Source: an uncultured Mycoplasmatota bacterium
Lineage (GTDB): Bacteria; Bacillota_I; Bacilli_A; RF39; UBA660
DNA length: 34,209 nt
NCBI GenBank assembly: GCA_947649355.1
Contig: CANSRG010000010.1
Coordinates: 1 to 34,209 of the forward strand
Direction of reading: 5' to 3'
Shown here: piece after piece, positions 24,155 to 31,349 of the stretch
Layout of the letters: each line of letters starts with the position of its first letter
Numbering within the stretch: the stretch's first letter is position 1
Notes under the pieces: generated by a model
The model's input: only the letters and a program-made list of their open reading frames with translations
Databases searched by the model: none
Told to the model about the DNA's origin: nothing
Program-made: the position numbers and the translations under genes

Positions 24155-25111
24155 ATGAAAAAAAGAAAATTAAAATTAAAAAAACAAGCATACTATGTAT
24201 TAGCAGGAATTATGATAATAGCCGTATCTATCATTTTAGGAATGAATTACTATAATGATTACCAATATAAAAAAACTACAGAATACAAATTAGTAGAAAA
24301 AGGCTATACAATAAAAGAGGCAACAAAAATACAAGAAAAATTAAAAGAAGAAGAAATAAATAAGATTTTAGAAAAAGAAAAAAATGATCTTATCTTAAAA
24401 TTACTAGAAGAAAAATACTTTCTTATGAAAAATTTAGATACTTATATAGAATATCAAAAAAAGGAAGAAGAAAAAGAATTAAAAGATATCGTGGCAATTG
24501 TAAATACTCATGCAAATAATAAATGGTATCAAAAAGAATTAGAAACAGATTATAATTTAAAAGAAAAAATGAATGTAAATAAATTCTATGCACTAAAAAG
24601 TGATTATACCCCAGAAAATCTAATCGAAATTTCTCTTAATTATTCTTATGGAAAAAATAAACTAATTGACTATGCTTATGAAAAATTTATTGAATTATGG
24701 AATGCTGCAAAAGAAGAAGATATTCACTTAATGGTAAACTCAAGTTATAGAGATTATGAAGAACAAAAAAACATTTACGAAGACTATAAAGCTAGTAGAG
24801 GTGAAAAAAAAGCTGATGAAATTGCAGCTCATCCTGGTCACTCAGAACATCAAACTGGTCTTGTAGTAGATATGACAAGTTTAAAAGAACCATACGTAGA
24901 AGAATTTAAGGCAAGCAATGCTTATAAATGGCTAAAAGAACATGCTCATGAATACGGATTTATTGAAAGATATCCAGAAGGAAAATCATATATTACAGGT
25001 TATAGTCCCGAATCTTGGCATTGGCGTTATGTTGGAATAGAAGTTGCAACAAAAATGCATAACGAAGATATTACATTTGATGAATATTATGCTTATTACA
25101 TAGAAAAATAG
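24155..25111 (+). CDS. D-alanyl-D-alanine carboxypeptidase, M15B (VanY/LdcB-like)
   Basis: Membrane-anchored zinc peptidase that trims the terminal D-Ala of peptidoglycan stem peptides outside the cell. The 318 residues begin with a basic N-terminus and one membrane helix (about 12-31), then a charged coiled-coil stalk (about 45-112). The catalytic domain (about 135-315) has SSYRDYEEQ (196-204), the metal ligands H232 and D239 in SEHQTGLVVDM, and ESWHW with E286 as base and H289 as third ligand. The enzyme implies the cell makes peptidoglycan, so this is not a wall-less mollicute. GGAAG precedes the ATG. It ends at a strong two-way terminator shared with the convergent HAD gene. Confidence 0.94.
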   Translation: MKKRKLKLKKQAYYVLAGIMIIAVSIILGMNYYNDYQYKKTTEYKLVEKGYTIKEATKIQEKLKEEEINKILEKEKNDLILKLLEEKYFLMKNLDTYIEYQKKEEEKELKDIVAIVNTHANNKWYQKELETDYNLKEKMNVNKFYALKSDYTPENLIEISLNYSYGKNKLIDYAYEKFIELWNAAKEEDIHLMVNSSYRDYEEQKNIYEDYKASRGEKKADEIAAHPGHSEHQTGLVVDMTSLKEPYVEEFKASNAYKWLKEHAHEYGFIERYPEGKSYITGYSPESWHWRYVGIEVATKMHNEDITFDEYYAYYIEK

Positions 25112-25134
25112 AGTTCAAAAACTCTATTTTTACA
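25105..25134. terminator. Two-way terminator between carboxypeptidase and HAD genes
   Basis: AAAATAGAGTT (25105-25115) and AACTCTATTTT (25120-25130) form a perfect eleven-pair stem with a CAAA loop. It overlaps the carboxypeptidase stop. Confidence 0.85.
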
Positions 25135-25137
25135 TTA

Positions 25138-25617
25138 TTAAAAAAAGCTACTTATATGAACTGTAGAATAAGAAGAATTTTCCATAATATGATTTAAAAC
25201 TTCTACACTATCATCAATCATCACAAAATATTTTGAATCTATTTTTGGATAAAGAGATTGAATTTCTTTCATCTTTTCTAACTTATCTTCATTTTTATAA
25301 ACTAAAAAAACATGATTTGGAAAAATACCATAATGCGATTCTAGAAAAGCTTTCTTTTGTTCTAATTCTATTTCATTCATCACTTTTGTTACTACAAAAA
25401 CTCGATTTAAATCTCTTTGACTTAAAAAGTTTTGAAAATATTTTATAGGTCGACAATTTTTATAACCATCTTCTATAAATAAGGACTTCGCCCACTCTTC
25501 ATCATTAAGACTATAATGATTATACATTCCAAATTCCAAAGGAGTTAAAGTTCCATCAACATCAAAAATATATACAGTTTCTGGACTTAAAAATAATTCA
25601 TTTATTTTACTTTTCAT
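25138..25617 (-). CDS. HAD-like phosphatase family protein
   Basis: A 159-residue haloacid-dehalogenase fold protein, probably a cytosolic phosphatase of unknown substrate. Motif I is YIFDVDGTLTPLEFGMY (nucleophile and acid Asp). The motif II position reads FVVTKVM with Thr. A lysine in NEDKLEKM may be motif III, and FVMIDDSVEVLNHI gives the acidic pair of motif IV. It is shorter than most HAD enzymes because the cap is minimal. An upstream TTG at 25629 is in frame, but GGTGAT lies four bases before the ATG at 25617, so that start is preferred. Confidence 0.8.
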   Translation of the reverse strand: MKSKINELFLSPETVYIFDVDGTLTPLEFGMYNHYSLNDEEWAKSLFIEDGYKNCRPIKYFQNFLSQRDLNRVFVVTKVMNEIELEQKKAFLESHYGIFPNHVFLVYKNEDKLEKMKEIQSLYPKIDSKYFVMIDDSVEVLNHIMENSSYSTVHISSFF

Positions 25618-25669
25618 ACATATCACCAAAATAAGAATATCACATTTTTTTCTTTTTTAAATATTTTTA

Positions 25670-25678
25670 TGATATAAT
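25670..25678 (+). promoter_or_regulatory. Extended -10 promoter of tRNA-Arg
   Basis: TGATATAAT ends nine bases before the mature 5' end of the tRNA at 25688. Confidence 0.6.
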
Positions 25679-25687
25679 TTTTAATAA

Positions 25688-25764
<77 letters not shown>

Positions 25765-25801
25765 GATTGATACCAAATTCGAACTTTTCGAGTAACAATA
25801 T

Positions 25802-25830
25802 AAAACGCACTTGATAAAAGCGCGTTTTTA
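25802..25830 (+). terminator. Terminator of tRNA-Arg
   Basis: AAAACGC-A-CTT (25802-25812) pairs with AAG-C-GCGTTTT (25818-25828) with one internal mismatch, followed by a T-run. Confidence 0.7.
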
Positions 25831-25867
25831 TGTTATTATGAATATGTCAAGGAAACTTGCATAAAAT

Positions 25868-25957
25868 AAAAAAGGGAATACTTAACATCGCAAAGTTGAG
25901 TACTCACCAAATTGGTTTGCACTTAATCTTGTTAGATTGAGTGCGTTTTCTTTTTAT
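25868..25957 (+). ncRNA. Candidate antisense antitoxin RNA of a type I toxin-antitoxin locus
   Basis: A plus-strand transcript of about 90 bases is implied. Its 5' part is a hairpin (GAATACTTAAC at 25876-25886 with GTTGAGTACTC at 25895-25905, ten of eleven paired). Its end is a strong intrinsic terminator (GCACTTAATCT 25919-25929, AGATTGAGTGC 25934-25944, then GTTTTCTTTTT). It is fully complementary to the 3' part of the convergent toxin mRNA. The 5' hairpin read on the minus strand is followed by CCCTTTTTTATTTT, so it doubles as terminator of the toxin mRNA. A TAAAAT box lies at 25862-25867, but the -35 is unclear. Confidence 0.6.
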
Positions 25958-26040
25958 AATTCATTATCATTTAAATAATAGAAGAATAAGTAGAATGATG
26001 ATAACGATAAAGCAAAGATAAAAAAATCTTTCTTAGTCAT
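25954..26040 (-). CDS. Candidate type I toxin: 28-residue hydrophobic membrane peptide
   Basis: A very short gene coding for a peptide that starts MTKKDFFIFALSLSS, runs as one membrane helix rich in Phe, Leu and Tyr to about residue 23, and ends in the polar NDNEL. Size, basic N-terminus, single helix and charged tail match type I toxin peptides of Firmicutes (Fst, TxpA and BsrG types), although I see no direct sequence match. GGGAGGTGA precedes the ATG by five bases but is locked in a six-pair hairpin (26048-26063), as in other type I toxin mRNAs. It has its own promoter (26096-26124) and converges on an antisense RNA. It lies just after tRNA-Arg in accessory DNA. Confidence 0.65.
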   Translation of the reverse strand: MTKKDFFIFALSLSSFYLFFYYLNDNEL

Positions 26041-26047
26041 TTTCATC

Positions 26048-26063
26048 ACCTCCCTTCGGAGGT
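26048..26063 (-). promoter_or_regulatory. Hairpin sequestering the toxin ribosome binding site
   Basis: On the minus strand ACCTCC (26063-26058) and GGAGGT (26053-26048) pair perfectly around a GAAG loop. The 3' arm is the Shine-Dalgarno sequence of the toxin gene, so the free mRNA would be poorly translated. Confidence 0.7.
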
Positions 26064-26095
26064 AAGCACTCAACTGTTAAAGTATTCCTAAATAA

Positions 26096-26124
26096 ATTAT
26101 ACTAAAATATTTATTATAGTACAA
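26096..26124 (-). promoter_or_regulatory. Promoter of the candidate toxin gene
   Basis: TTGTAC (26124-26119), 17-base spacer, TATAAT (26101-26096) on the minus strand. It gives a 5' UTR of about 50 bases. Confidence 0.7.
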
Positions 26125-26148
26125 CGAATTTGACTAAATTTTGTCAAT

Positions 26149-26936
26149 TTAGTAAACACACTTGTACATTGACATTATCAATGAACGTGTATAGTTTATA
26201 AAATTATCTTTTTTAGAATTTATAAGTTCTTCTTTTATTTTTTCATATTCACTTTTATTTAATTTATTAGATATATCTTCTTTCCAAGCATAAATTGTTC
26301 CCTTTGATATATTTACTTTGTTATTAGTAATTTCCCTTATAAAAGATTTTATTCCATCCACAGACATATATTTCATTCCTAATAGATTACATATGGCTTT
26401 CAAGTTATTTCCATAATATACTGGACTTTTTAAAATATTAGTTTCTTCATTAGGATATGTTATATGTTTTATTACTTTCCTTCAATATCATATTCATAAG
26501 TTATAATTAGTTCTAAATTTTTGTTTTCTTCTGTTTTATTTTCTTCTACTTCTATAATTTCATCTATTTCGCCATTTTCTATCATAACATCAATATCTTT
26601 CTTAGTTAAAGTTACACTTTTATGTCCTTTTTGACCTCCTTTTGCTTTTGAATGATTTCTCACGATTATTAATTACTTTTTTATACCCGTTGCTACTTGA
26701 TGGTTTACTTGAATTATTGCTATCTTTATTATTGTTATTTTAATCTTTCTATTTCTAATAGCAATTTTTGATTTTTTTGCTCCGATTTTTCTAATGATAT
26801 TTGAAGTCTTTTTATGGTATCATTTAATTCATTTACTAATTTTTGATTTTTCTTTCTTACTTGTTTTAATTCTTTTTTGTGTTCACTTTGTATTGTAGAT
26901 AATTGTGTTAATACTTTATCTATAGAATTAGAGTAT
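26149..26936 (-). pseudogene. Degenerate IS66-family transposase
   Basis: Pieces of one IS66-type transposase (TnpC) in the right order but in different frames. First is a leucine-zipper coiled coil (about 26936-26739, VLTQLSTIQSEHKKELK). Then comes the linker NNSSKPSSSNGYKKVINN (about 26735-26670), then KAKGGQKGHKSVTLT (from 26645), the family's GGQKGHKG signature. After another shift comes SPVYYGNNLKAICNLLGMKYMS through ISKGTIYAWKED (26435-26260). At least three frameshifts separate these. The catalytic DDE domain is missing; the frame ends at 26149. The element is inactive. It lies between the toxin-antitoxin locus and the rseP 3' repeat. Confidence 0.8.
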
Positions 26937-27019
26937 CATACATCCTTATCCTATTAAAAGAACTTGGACTTTTAAAGCACAAATTATAATCTGTAAAAGT
27001 TTGATGAAAATGACACAAA

Positions 27020-27095
27020 AAATAGTCAATTCTTTTCCCATTGACTATTTCATAATTATCACTCTTTTATATCTACACACACTATTTGACCATTA
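27020..27095 (-). repeat. Dispersed 3' hairpin repeat, copy 2 (terminator of cdsA-rseP)
   Basis: Full copy. On the minus strand the segment from GGTCAAATAGTGTGTGTAGA (27091 downward) matches the left-edge copy. It is followed by the perfect hairpin AAATAGTCAAT/ATTGACTATTT (27050-27040 and 27030-27020) and TTTTTT, a good intrinsic terminator. It begins 12 bases after the rseP stop. Confidence 0.8.
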
Positions 27096-27106
27096 TTCAA
27101 ATTTTT

Positions 27107-28156
27107 TTAAAACAATCGGAAAATATCTTGAATAGTAATAAATAACATTAAAAGCATCAAAAGAGCAAATCCTATTCCATTACAAATACTTTCAAATTTA
27201 GCATTCAATGGTTTTCCTTTAATTTTTTCTAAAATCATAAAGAAGACATGACCACCATCAAAAGCAGGAAAAGGTAAAATGTTAATAAAACCAACGTTAA
27301 TTGATAAAAATGCTGTAATGTAAATAAGCTGGTGAAGTCCATATTGAACACTTTGATCTACAACTTTATAAATACCTACTGGACCTGATAAATTACTTAT
27401 TGAAACTTGTCCACTAATAAGACCCCATACAGTAATAATCATAGAATGAATAATATCTTTAAATTTTTGAAAAGTAAATTTAATACTTTCTAAAATACCA
27501 CTTGGTCTACGATTATCGATTTGAATTCCAAAAACTTTTCTTTCATTTCCGTCTTCATCTGTTTCAATCTTTGGTGTTAATTTTAAAGTATCAATGGAAC
27601 CATCTTCTCTTTTTACATCAAAAGTATAAAGATTATCTGTGTTTTTATAATATAAATAAATTTGACCAACATCCCAAGAAGAAAAAGCATGTCCGTTAAT
27701 ACTTGTAATAATATCTCCAGATTTCATACCTGCTACACTAGCTGCTGAATTTTCTTGAACATTTAATACTTTTGGAACAGAACTAGTAGGCCCCCAAATA
27801 AGTGCCATAATAAATAATAATACTAAAGCAAGAACAAAATTATTAAAAACACCTGCAATTAAAATCAAAAGACGTTGATACCAAGGACGATTACACATAA
27901 ATTGTTCTTTTTTTATTTTCTTATCATCTTCATAAACTTCTCCAGCCATTTGAACAAAGCCACCAATTGGAAAAGCACGTACATTATAAGAAATTCCATC
28001 CCGTCCCTTACGTGAATAAATAACTGGCCCCATACCTATAGAAAATTCATAAATATACACACCAGATTTCTTCGCACAAATAAAATGTCCAAATTCATGT
28101 ACTAAAATAATAATTCCTAAAATTAAAATAAAAATAAGTAAACTAATAATCCACAT
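27107..28156 (-). CDS. rseP: Site-2 zinc metalloprotease RseP/RasP
   Basis: Intramembrane protease that cleaves anti-sigma factors, signal-peptide remnants and, in Bacilli, division proteins. The 349 residues show the metal site LVHEFGHFICAKKSG with HEFGH at 20-24, a PDZ domain in the middle (AASVAGMKSGDIITSINGH and following), and the second catalytic motif in INILPFPAFDGGHVFF near residue 307. Four membrane segments are placed as in the family, and the N-terminal helix carries the active site. It follows cdsA by 13 bases, forming an operon. In many Firmicutes dxr lies between these two genes but here it does not. Terminated by the dispersed hairpin repeat. Confidence 0.95.
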   Translation of the reverse strand: MWIISLLIFILILGIIILVHEFGHFICAKKSGVYIYEFSIGMGPVIYSRKGRDGISYNVRAFPIGGFVQMAGEVYEDDKKIKKEQFMCNRPWYQRLLILIAGVFNNFVLALVLLFIMALIWGPTSSVPKVLNVQENSAASVAGMKSGDIITSINGHAFSSWDVGQIYLYYKNTDNLYTFDVKREDGSIDTLKLTPKIETDEDGNERKVFGIQIDNRRPSGILESIKFTFQKFKDIIHSMIITVWGLISGQVSISNLSGPVGIYKVVDQSVQYGLHQLIYITAFLSINVGFINILPFPAFDGGHVFFMILEKIKGKPLNAKFESICNGIGFALLMLLMLFITIQDIFRLF

Positions 28157-28169
28157 AAAATTTCCTCCT

Positions 28170-28961
28170 CTAAAAAAATCTTTCTATTACTAAAAATGCT
28201 AAAATTACAAAAAGAAGACTATCAAATCTATCTAAAACACCACCATGTCCAGGAATTAAATCTGAAAAATCTTTCACACCATGTTCACGTTTGATTTTAC
28301 TAAAAAGTAAATCTCCTAATTGACCAATAATAGAAAGTAGAAAAGACATTCCTAAAATAAGATAAATCTCTTTATGAAAAACAAAAAAATAAAAATAAAT
28401 CGTAGGAATAATAGTCCCACATAATGTTCCACCTACACTACCCGCTAAAGTTTTATTAGGACTAATAGTAGGTGCAATCTTACGACGTCCTATAAACTTT
28501 CCTATAAAATAAGCAAAAATATCAGTAATTACAGGAATCATAACTAAATAGCCTAATAAAGCTAAATTCTTTTCACGAAAAACAATAAAAGAATGAAAAG
28601 AAACACTTAAAAAACAAAGAACACCTAATAAATAAAATGCATCATTTGTTTGATAAACTTTATTTTTATATGGAAGTAACGTTGGAAGTAGAAAACACAA
28701 ACTAAGTAAAGACAATAATGTATAACTAATCCCAGTTCCATGAAGTTCAAATTCATAAAAAATTAAAAACAATAACATACATATAGAAAAAAGTTGTATT
28801 CCATAAGGAAATTTATGTTCTTCTTTTTTCAAATCTAAAAATTCTTTCAATCCTAAAATTGCTAAAATTCCAACAGCAATTGAAAATGGCCGTCCTCCAG
28901 CAATAATTAAAGGAACCAAAAGCAAAACTAAAAAAACACCACTAAAAATTCTTGTTATCAA
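28170..28961 (-). CDS. cdsA: Phosphatidate cytidylyltransferase
   Basis: Integral membrane enzyme making CDP-diacylglycerol from phosphatidic acid and CTP, the branch point of phospholipid synthesis. The C-terminal signature reads KDFSDLIPGHGGVLDRFDSLLF, with Mg-binding Asp, and upstream is ISPNKTLAGSVGG, both diagnostic. About seven membrane helices. The start is taken as TTG at 28961, giving MITRIFSGV, because AAGGTGA lies five bases upstream. The longer frame to 29012 has no ribosome site and would overlap the promoter. First gene of the cdsA-rseP operon. Confidence 0.94.
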   Translation of the reverse strand: MITRIFSGVFLVLLLVPLIIAGGRPFSIAVGILAILGLKEFLDLKKEEHKFPYGIQLFSICMLLFLIFYEFELHGTGISYTLLSLLSLCFLLPTLLPYKNKVYQTNDAFYLLGVLCFLSVSFHSFIVFREKNLALLGYLVMIPVITDIFAYFIGKFIGRRKIAPTISPNKTLAGSVGGTLCGTIIPTIYFYFFVFHKEIYLILGMSFLLSIIGQLGDLLFSKIKREHGVKDFSDLIPGHGGVLDRFDSLLFVILAFLVIERFF

Positions 28962-28983
28962 TATAATCACCTTGCTTGTTAAA

Positions 28984-29012
28984 AGTATACTATCATTCAA
29001 AAAGATATTCAA
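28984..29012 (-). promoter_or_regulatory. Promoter of cdsA-rseP
   Basis: TTGAAT (29012-29007), 17-base spacer, TATACT (28989-28984) on the minus strand, 23 bases before the TTG start. Confidence 0.7.
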
Positions 29013-29070
29013 GTTTTGAAATTATAATTTTACAAAATATTCCAAAAAAAATGAATTTTTAAAATTTAAC

Positions 29071-29099
29071 TTGTCTCAAAAATAAGGTTGTGATAAAAT
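29071..29099 (+). promoter_or_regulatory. Promoter of tRNA-Glu
   Basis: TTGTCT (29071-29076), 17-base spacer, TAAAAT (29094-29099) with an extended TG at 29091-29092, ending 17 bases before the tRNA. Confidence 0.7.
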
Positions 29100-29116
29100 A
29101 AATTTATACATCAATC

Positions 29117-29193
29117 GGTCCGTTGGTGAAGTGGCTTAACACATAACCCTCTCAAGGTTACATTCACGAGTTCGAACCTCGTACGGATCACCA
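29117..29193 (+). tRNA. tRNA-Glu (anticodon CTC)
   Basis: A 77-base cloverleaf with encoded CCA. The acceptor stem is GGTCCGT/ACGGATC (one G-T), and the anticodon stem TAACC/GGTTA closes the loop CTCTCAA, giving anticodon CTC. The T-arm is ACGAG-TTCGAAC-CTCGT. The body resembles other bacterial tRNA-Glu. It reads GAG, a minor codon in this genome. Confidence 0.93.
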
Positions 29194-29204
29194 AAATATA
29201 AAAT

Positions 29205-29234
29205 TAAAAACCACAGCAAAGTGGCTTTTTTTTT
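29205..29234 (+). terminator. Weak terminator of tRNA-Glu
   Basis: CCAC/GTGG stem (near 29210-29224) with an AGCAAA loop, followed by nine T. Confidence 0.5.
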
Positions 29235-29284
29235 ACACTTTATTCCGTAATCGAGTAAAACACAGATTACAAAAAAGAAATTTT

Positions 29285-29515
29285 CACAGAACGTATCCAA
29301 TTAAAGCATTTGGCTCCTCATAATATAGTATTTATTTCTCAAATAGCATAGATAATTACTTTAATTCTTGGTTGTGATAAATCAAAGAAGTTAATCATAG
29401 TTGTAAAACCTTTATTTCTATAACTTTTCTTTTGACTTTTTCTATTTAACCGGTATCTATCACTATTATTTGTTATTCCATAGTAATTAAAGTGAACAGA
29501 TTTACATAATTTCTT
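29285..29515 (-). pseudogene. Group II intron remnant: maturase C-terminus plus domain V-like sequence
   Basis: On the minus strand a frame from 29515 to a TGA at 29339 reads KKLCKSVHFNYYGITNN, then LNRKSQKKSYRNKGF, then LSQPRIKVIIYAI. This is the ordered C-terminal end of a group II intron reverse transcriptase/maturase, with a short deletion before LNRKSQ. No start and no RT domain remain. Just past the stop comes GAGGAGCC-AAATGC-TTTAATTGG-ATACGTTCTGTGA (about 29320-29285), resembling an eroded domain V. The intron 3' end would lie toward tRNA-Glu, whose terminator is 50-80 bases away. Class C introns often insert after terminators, but the class here is not determined. Confidence 0.7.
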
Positions 29516-29629
29516 TTAATGGCTCGTTTCTATGTTCCAAACTTTAAATTTTTGAAGTTCTTCTTTTATTTTAAACAATTCAATTAAAACAACTTCACCA
29601 AAAGAACAGGATATTTTAGTCCAATCCAT
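29516..29629 (-). other. Short open frame of unclear status
   Basis: A 37-residue frame, ATG at 29629 to TAA at 29516, beginning MDWTKISCSFGEVVLIEL and containing KIKEELQKFKVW. It has no ribosome site and abuts the intron remnant, so it may be a fragment of another lost gene. The rest of 29194-29640 shows only the intron remnant and the tRNA terminator. Confidence 0.25.
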
Positions 29630-29639
29630 AAATTATATA

Positions 29640-30075
29640 CTATATTAATTCTTTTAACCTATACAAATCATTAGGAAAAATATCAATTTCATTTTCAACT
29701 TTGAAACTTAAGTCTAAAAAGAACTTGTATAATGCCCTTTGTTGTTTAATTTCTCCTTTTTTTTTCTACAGTGAGACTGGAAACAAATGTATATAACTTT
29801 TCATTATTATCATCATTAAATTTATCATAAGTTATTTCAAATACTGATTTCTTTAATGTAGTAAATGATTCTATACAATCATTAAAAATTTTTTTTCCTG
29901 GAGAAGCTTTTTCTATTTCCTTTTTCAAGTTTTCTAATTTTTCTATAAAATCATCATATAATTTTTTGACATTACTTGGGCAACATAAAAATAACTCTCT
30001 ACCTATTATAAAATTTTCGCCTTTTACACTATAAACAAAATTTTGAGATTTTTTTAATTCGTCATATATATTCAT
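29640..30075 (-). pseudogene. Accessory hypothetical gene, frameshifted at an A9 run
   Basis: The ATG at 30075 (AGGAGAAAGAT before it) opens a frame for 109 residues with no recognised domain (starts MNIYDELKKSQNF, helical and charged, CCPSN near residue 32). It ends at TAA 29746, just after a run of nine A (29765-29757 on the minus strand). With eight A the frame continues for 36 further codons (GEIKQQRALYKFFLDL through DIFPNDLYRLKELI) to TAG at 29640, which looks like the true C-terminus. The full protein would be about 145 residues. Causes could be a real frameshift mutation, slippage-dependent expression, or a sequencing or assembly error. It follows another frameshifted accessory gene. 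Confidence 0.6.
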
Positions 30076-30125
30076 ATCTTTCTCCTATTCACTTTGAATT
30101 TTTAAATATTTACAACTATCTAAAT

Positions 30126-30979
30126 TTAATTAGTATCTTTATTGATTTCATAATATAATTGATTATCTATTTTCGTTTTTAATAAATATCCGTTATCTAC
30201 TAATCGGTTTAAATAAACACCCATTCTTTGAAATGTTTCATCAGAAAAGTTGTTAATGATTTCTAATAATGTTCTTTTTTTTTCATCTTTCATAAACTCA
30301 ATTATTTTTTTATCTTTATCACTTAATTCATACTTTTTTTCTTCAACTATTGGAAAATCTTCTCTTGTTGGTTTATTAACATTTGGAACCAAAGAAAAAC
30401 ATTTGTGGTTGTTACGAATTTCTGAATTCAAAAATTTTTTTTCAACCATCTTCCTTAATGTATCAGCTAATTTTTGTTTTGAATATTTGCTAAACTCTGG
30501 GATAGTAATTAGTTGTAAAACCGAAATGCTTGTCCCACTTTGTTCAATTACATCAAAAATCATTCCTTCTAGAAAATCATTATCTTTTATAATTATATCA
30601 ATATCTAACTTTTCTTCTTTTGGCTCTGATACAGTAATTTGAATATTAGCATCTTGCTTTTTTTCTATTTTCTCATCCCATTCAATATTTGGATATTTCT
30701 TTTTTTTATCCCTTAATATATTTAGATAATATAATGAGTCTTTATTATTTAGTGCTGTATCAATCTCATCAGTTTCCCAATCATACATACACTTATTTAT
30801 AGTATGACCACAATCTGCACAATGATAATAGGTTACTTTATTACCATTTGTTCCACCAATAATAGATCCCGTAGTTCCAAATAAAATTCCACCTACAATA
30901 CCTTTTTTATATTATATCCTTCTTTTTTCGTTTCAGTAACAACTCTTTTACTTCCACAAACTGCACATCTAATACTCAT
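30126..30979 (-). pseudogene. Zinc-ribbon plus winged-helix protein gene, frameshifted at an A6 run
   Basis: The ATG at 30979 (AAAGGAAGA site) reads 28 residues, MSIRCAVCGSKRVVTETKKE..., with the first CxxC, to a stop at 30893. Adding one A to the run just before restores GIVGGILFGTTGSIIGGTNG (a glycine-zipper-like segment), a second pair YYHCADCGHTINKC, and the long downstream frame. That frame covers 30788-30126, and its C-terminal 200 residues show two helix-rich, winged-helix-like regions (about FSKYSKQKLADTLRKMVEKK and LEIINNFSDETFQRMGVYLN). The intact protein would be about 285 residues. The role is not known. It has an extended -10 promoter at 31018-31026, and the next gene starts 50 bases downstream. 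Confidence 0.6.
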
Positions 30980-31017
30980 ATTTTCTTCCTTTCAAACAAC
31001 TTACTATTTATCACTTT

Positions 31018-31026
31018 ATTATAGCA
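31018..31026 (-). promoter_or_regulatory. Extended -10 promoter of the zinc-ribbon gene
   Basis: TGCTATAAT on the minus strand (31026-31018), about 40 bases before the ATG at 30979. Weak -35. Confidence 0.5.
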
Positions 31027-31030
31027 TTTA

Positions 31031-31263
31031 AAAAGTAAATATTCTATACTAGCATTTTTATTTGATTTTAATTATCTCTGTTATAAGAGGTTGTTAATCC
31101 AATAATTTTCATATACTTATGAAATAATAAACAAATAAATATTCCTACTTCTAAAGAATTATCATTCATTACTAAATTCTTGATAAAAATTATCTAAAAA
31201 ATTTAAAACTCCACTCTTGTTTACTATAAATATTACAAGAAAAGAAGATAAAATTCGTTTCAT
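31031..31263 (-). other. Accessory spacer with two short overlapping frames
   Basis: Between the zinc-ribbon gene and the lon 3' repeat. A 33-residue frame (ATG 31263 to TGA 31162; starts MKRILSSFLVIFIVNKSG) overlaps a 34-residue frame starting MNDNSLEVGIFICLL. Neither has a good ribosome site. They may be the two halves of a frameshifted small membrane protein. Nothing else is seen here. Confidence 0.25.
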
Positions 31264-31271
31264 AGTATAAA

Positions 31272-31334
31272 AAATAGCCAATGTTATTCTTATTGACTAT
31301 TTCAATAATCATCACTTTTTTTAACAATTATTCT
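31272..31334 (-). repeat. Dispersed 3' hairpin repeat, copy 3 (terminator of lon), internally deleted
   Basis: Hairpin ATTGACTATTT/AAATAGCCAAT (31292-31302 and 31272-31282, one G-T pair) with TTTTTT after it on the minus strand, preceded by GTGATGATTATTG as in the other copies. About 19 bases containing the TAGTGTGTGTAGAT segment are missing relative to copies 1 and 2. It follows the lon stop. Confidence 0.75.
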
Positions 31335-31349
31335 TTTATAATACTCTAT

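Noticed and set aside
25765-26148. CRISPR-like repeats after tRNA-Arg (recurring GAATACTTAAC/GTTGAGT motifs)
   Set aside because: There are only two related copies, in inverted orientation, and they are explained by the toxin and antitoxin RNA hairpins. There are no spacers or cas genes.
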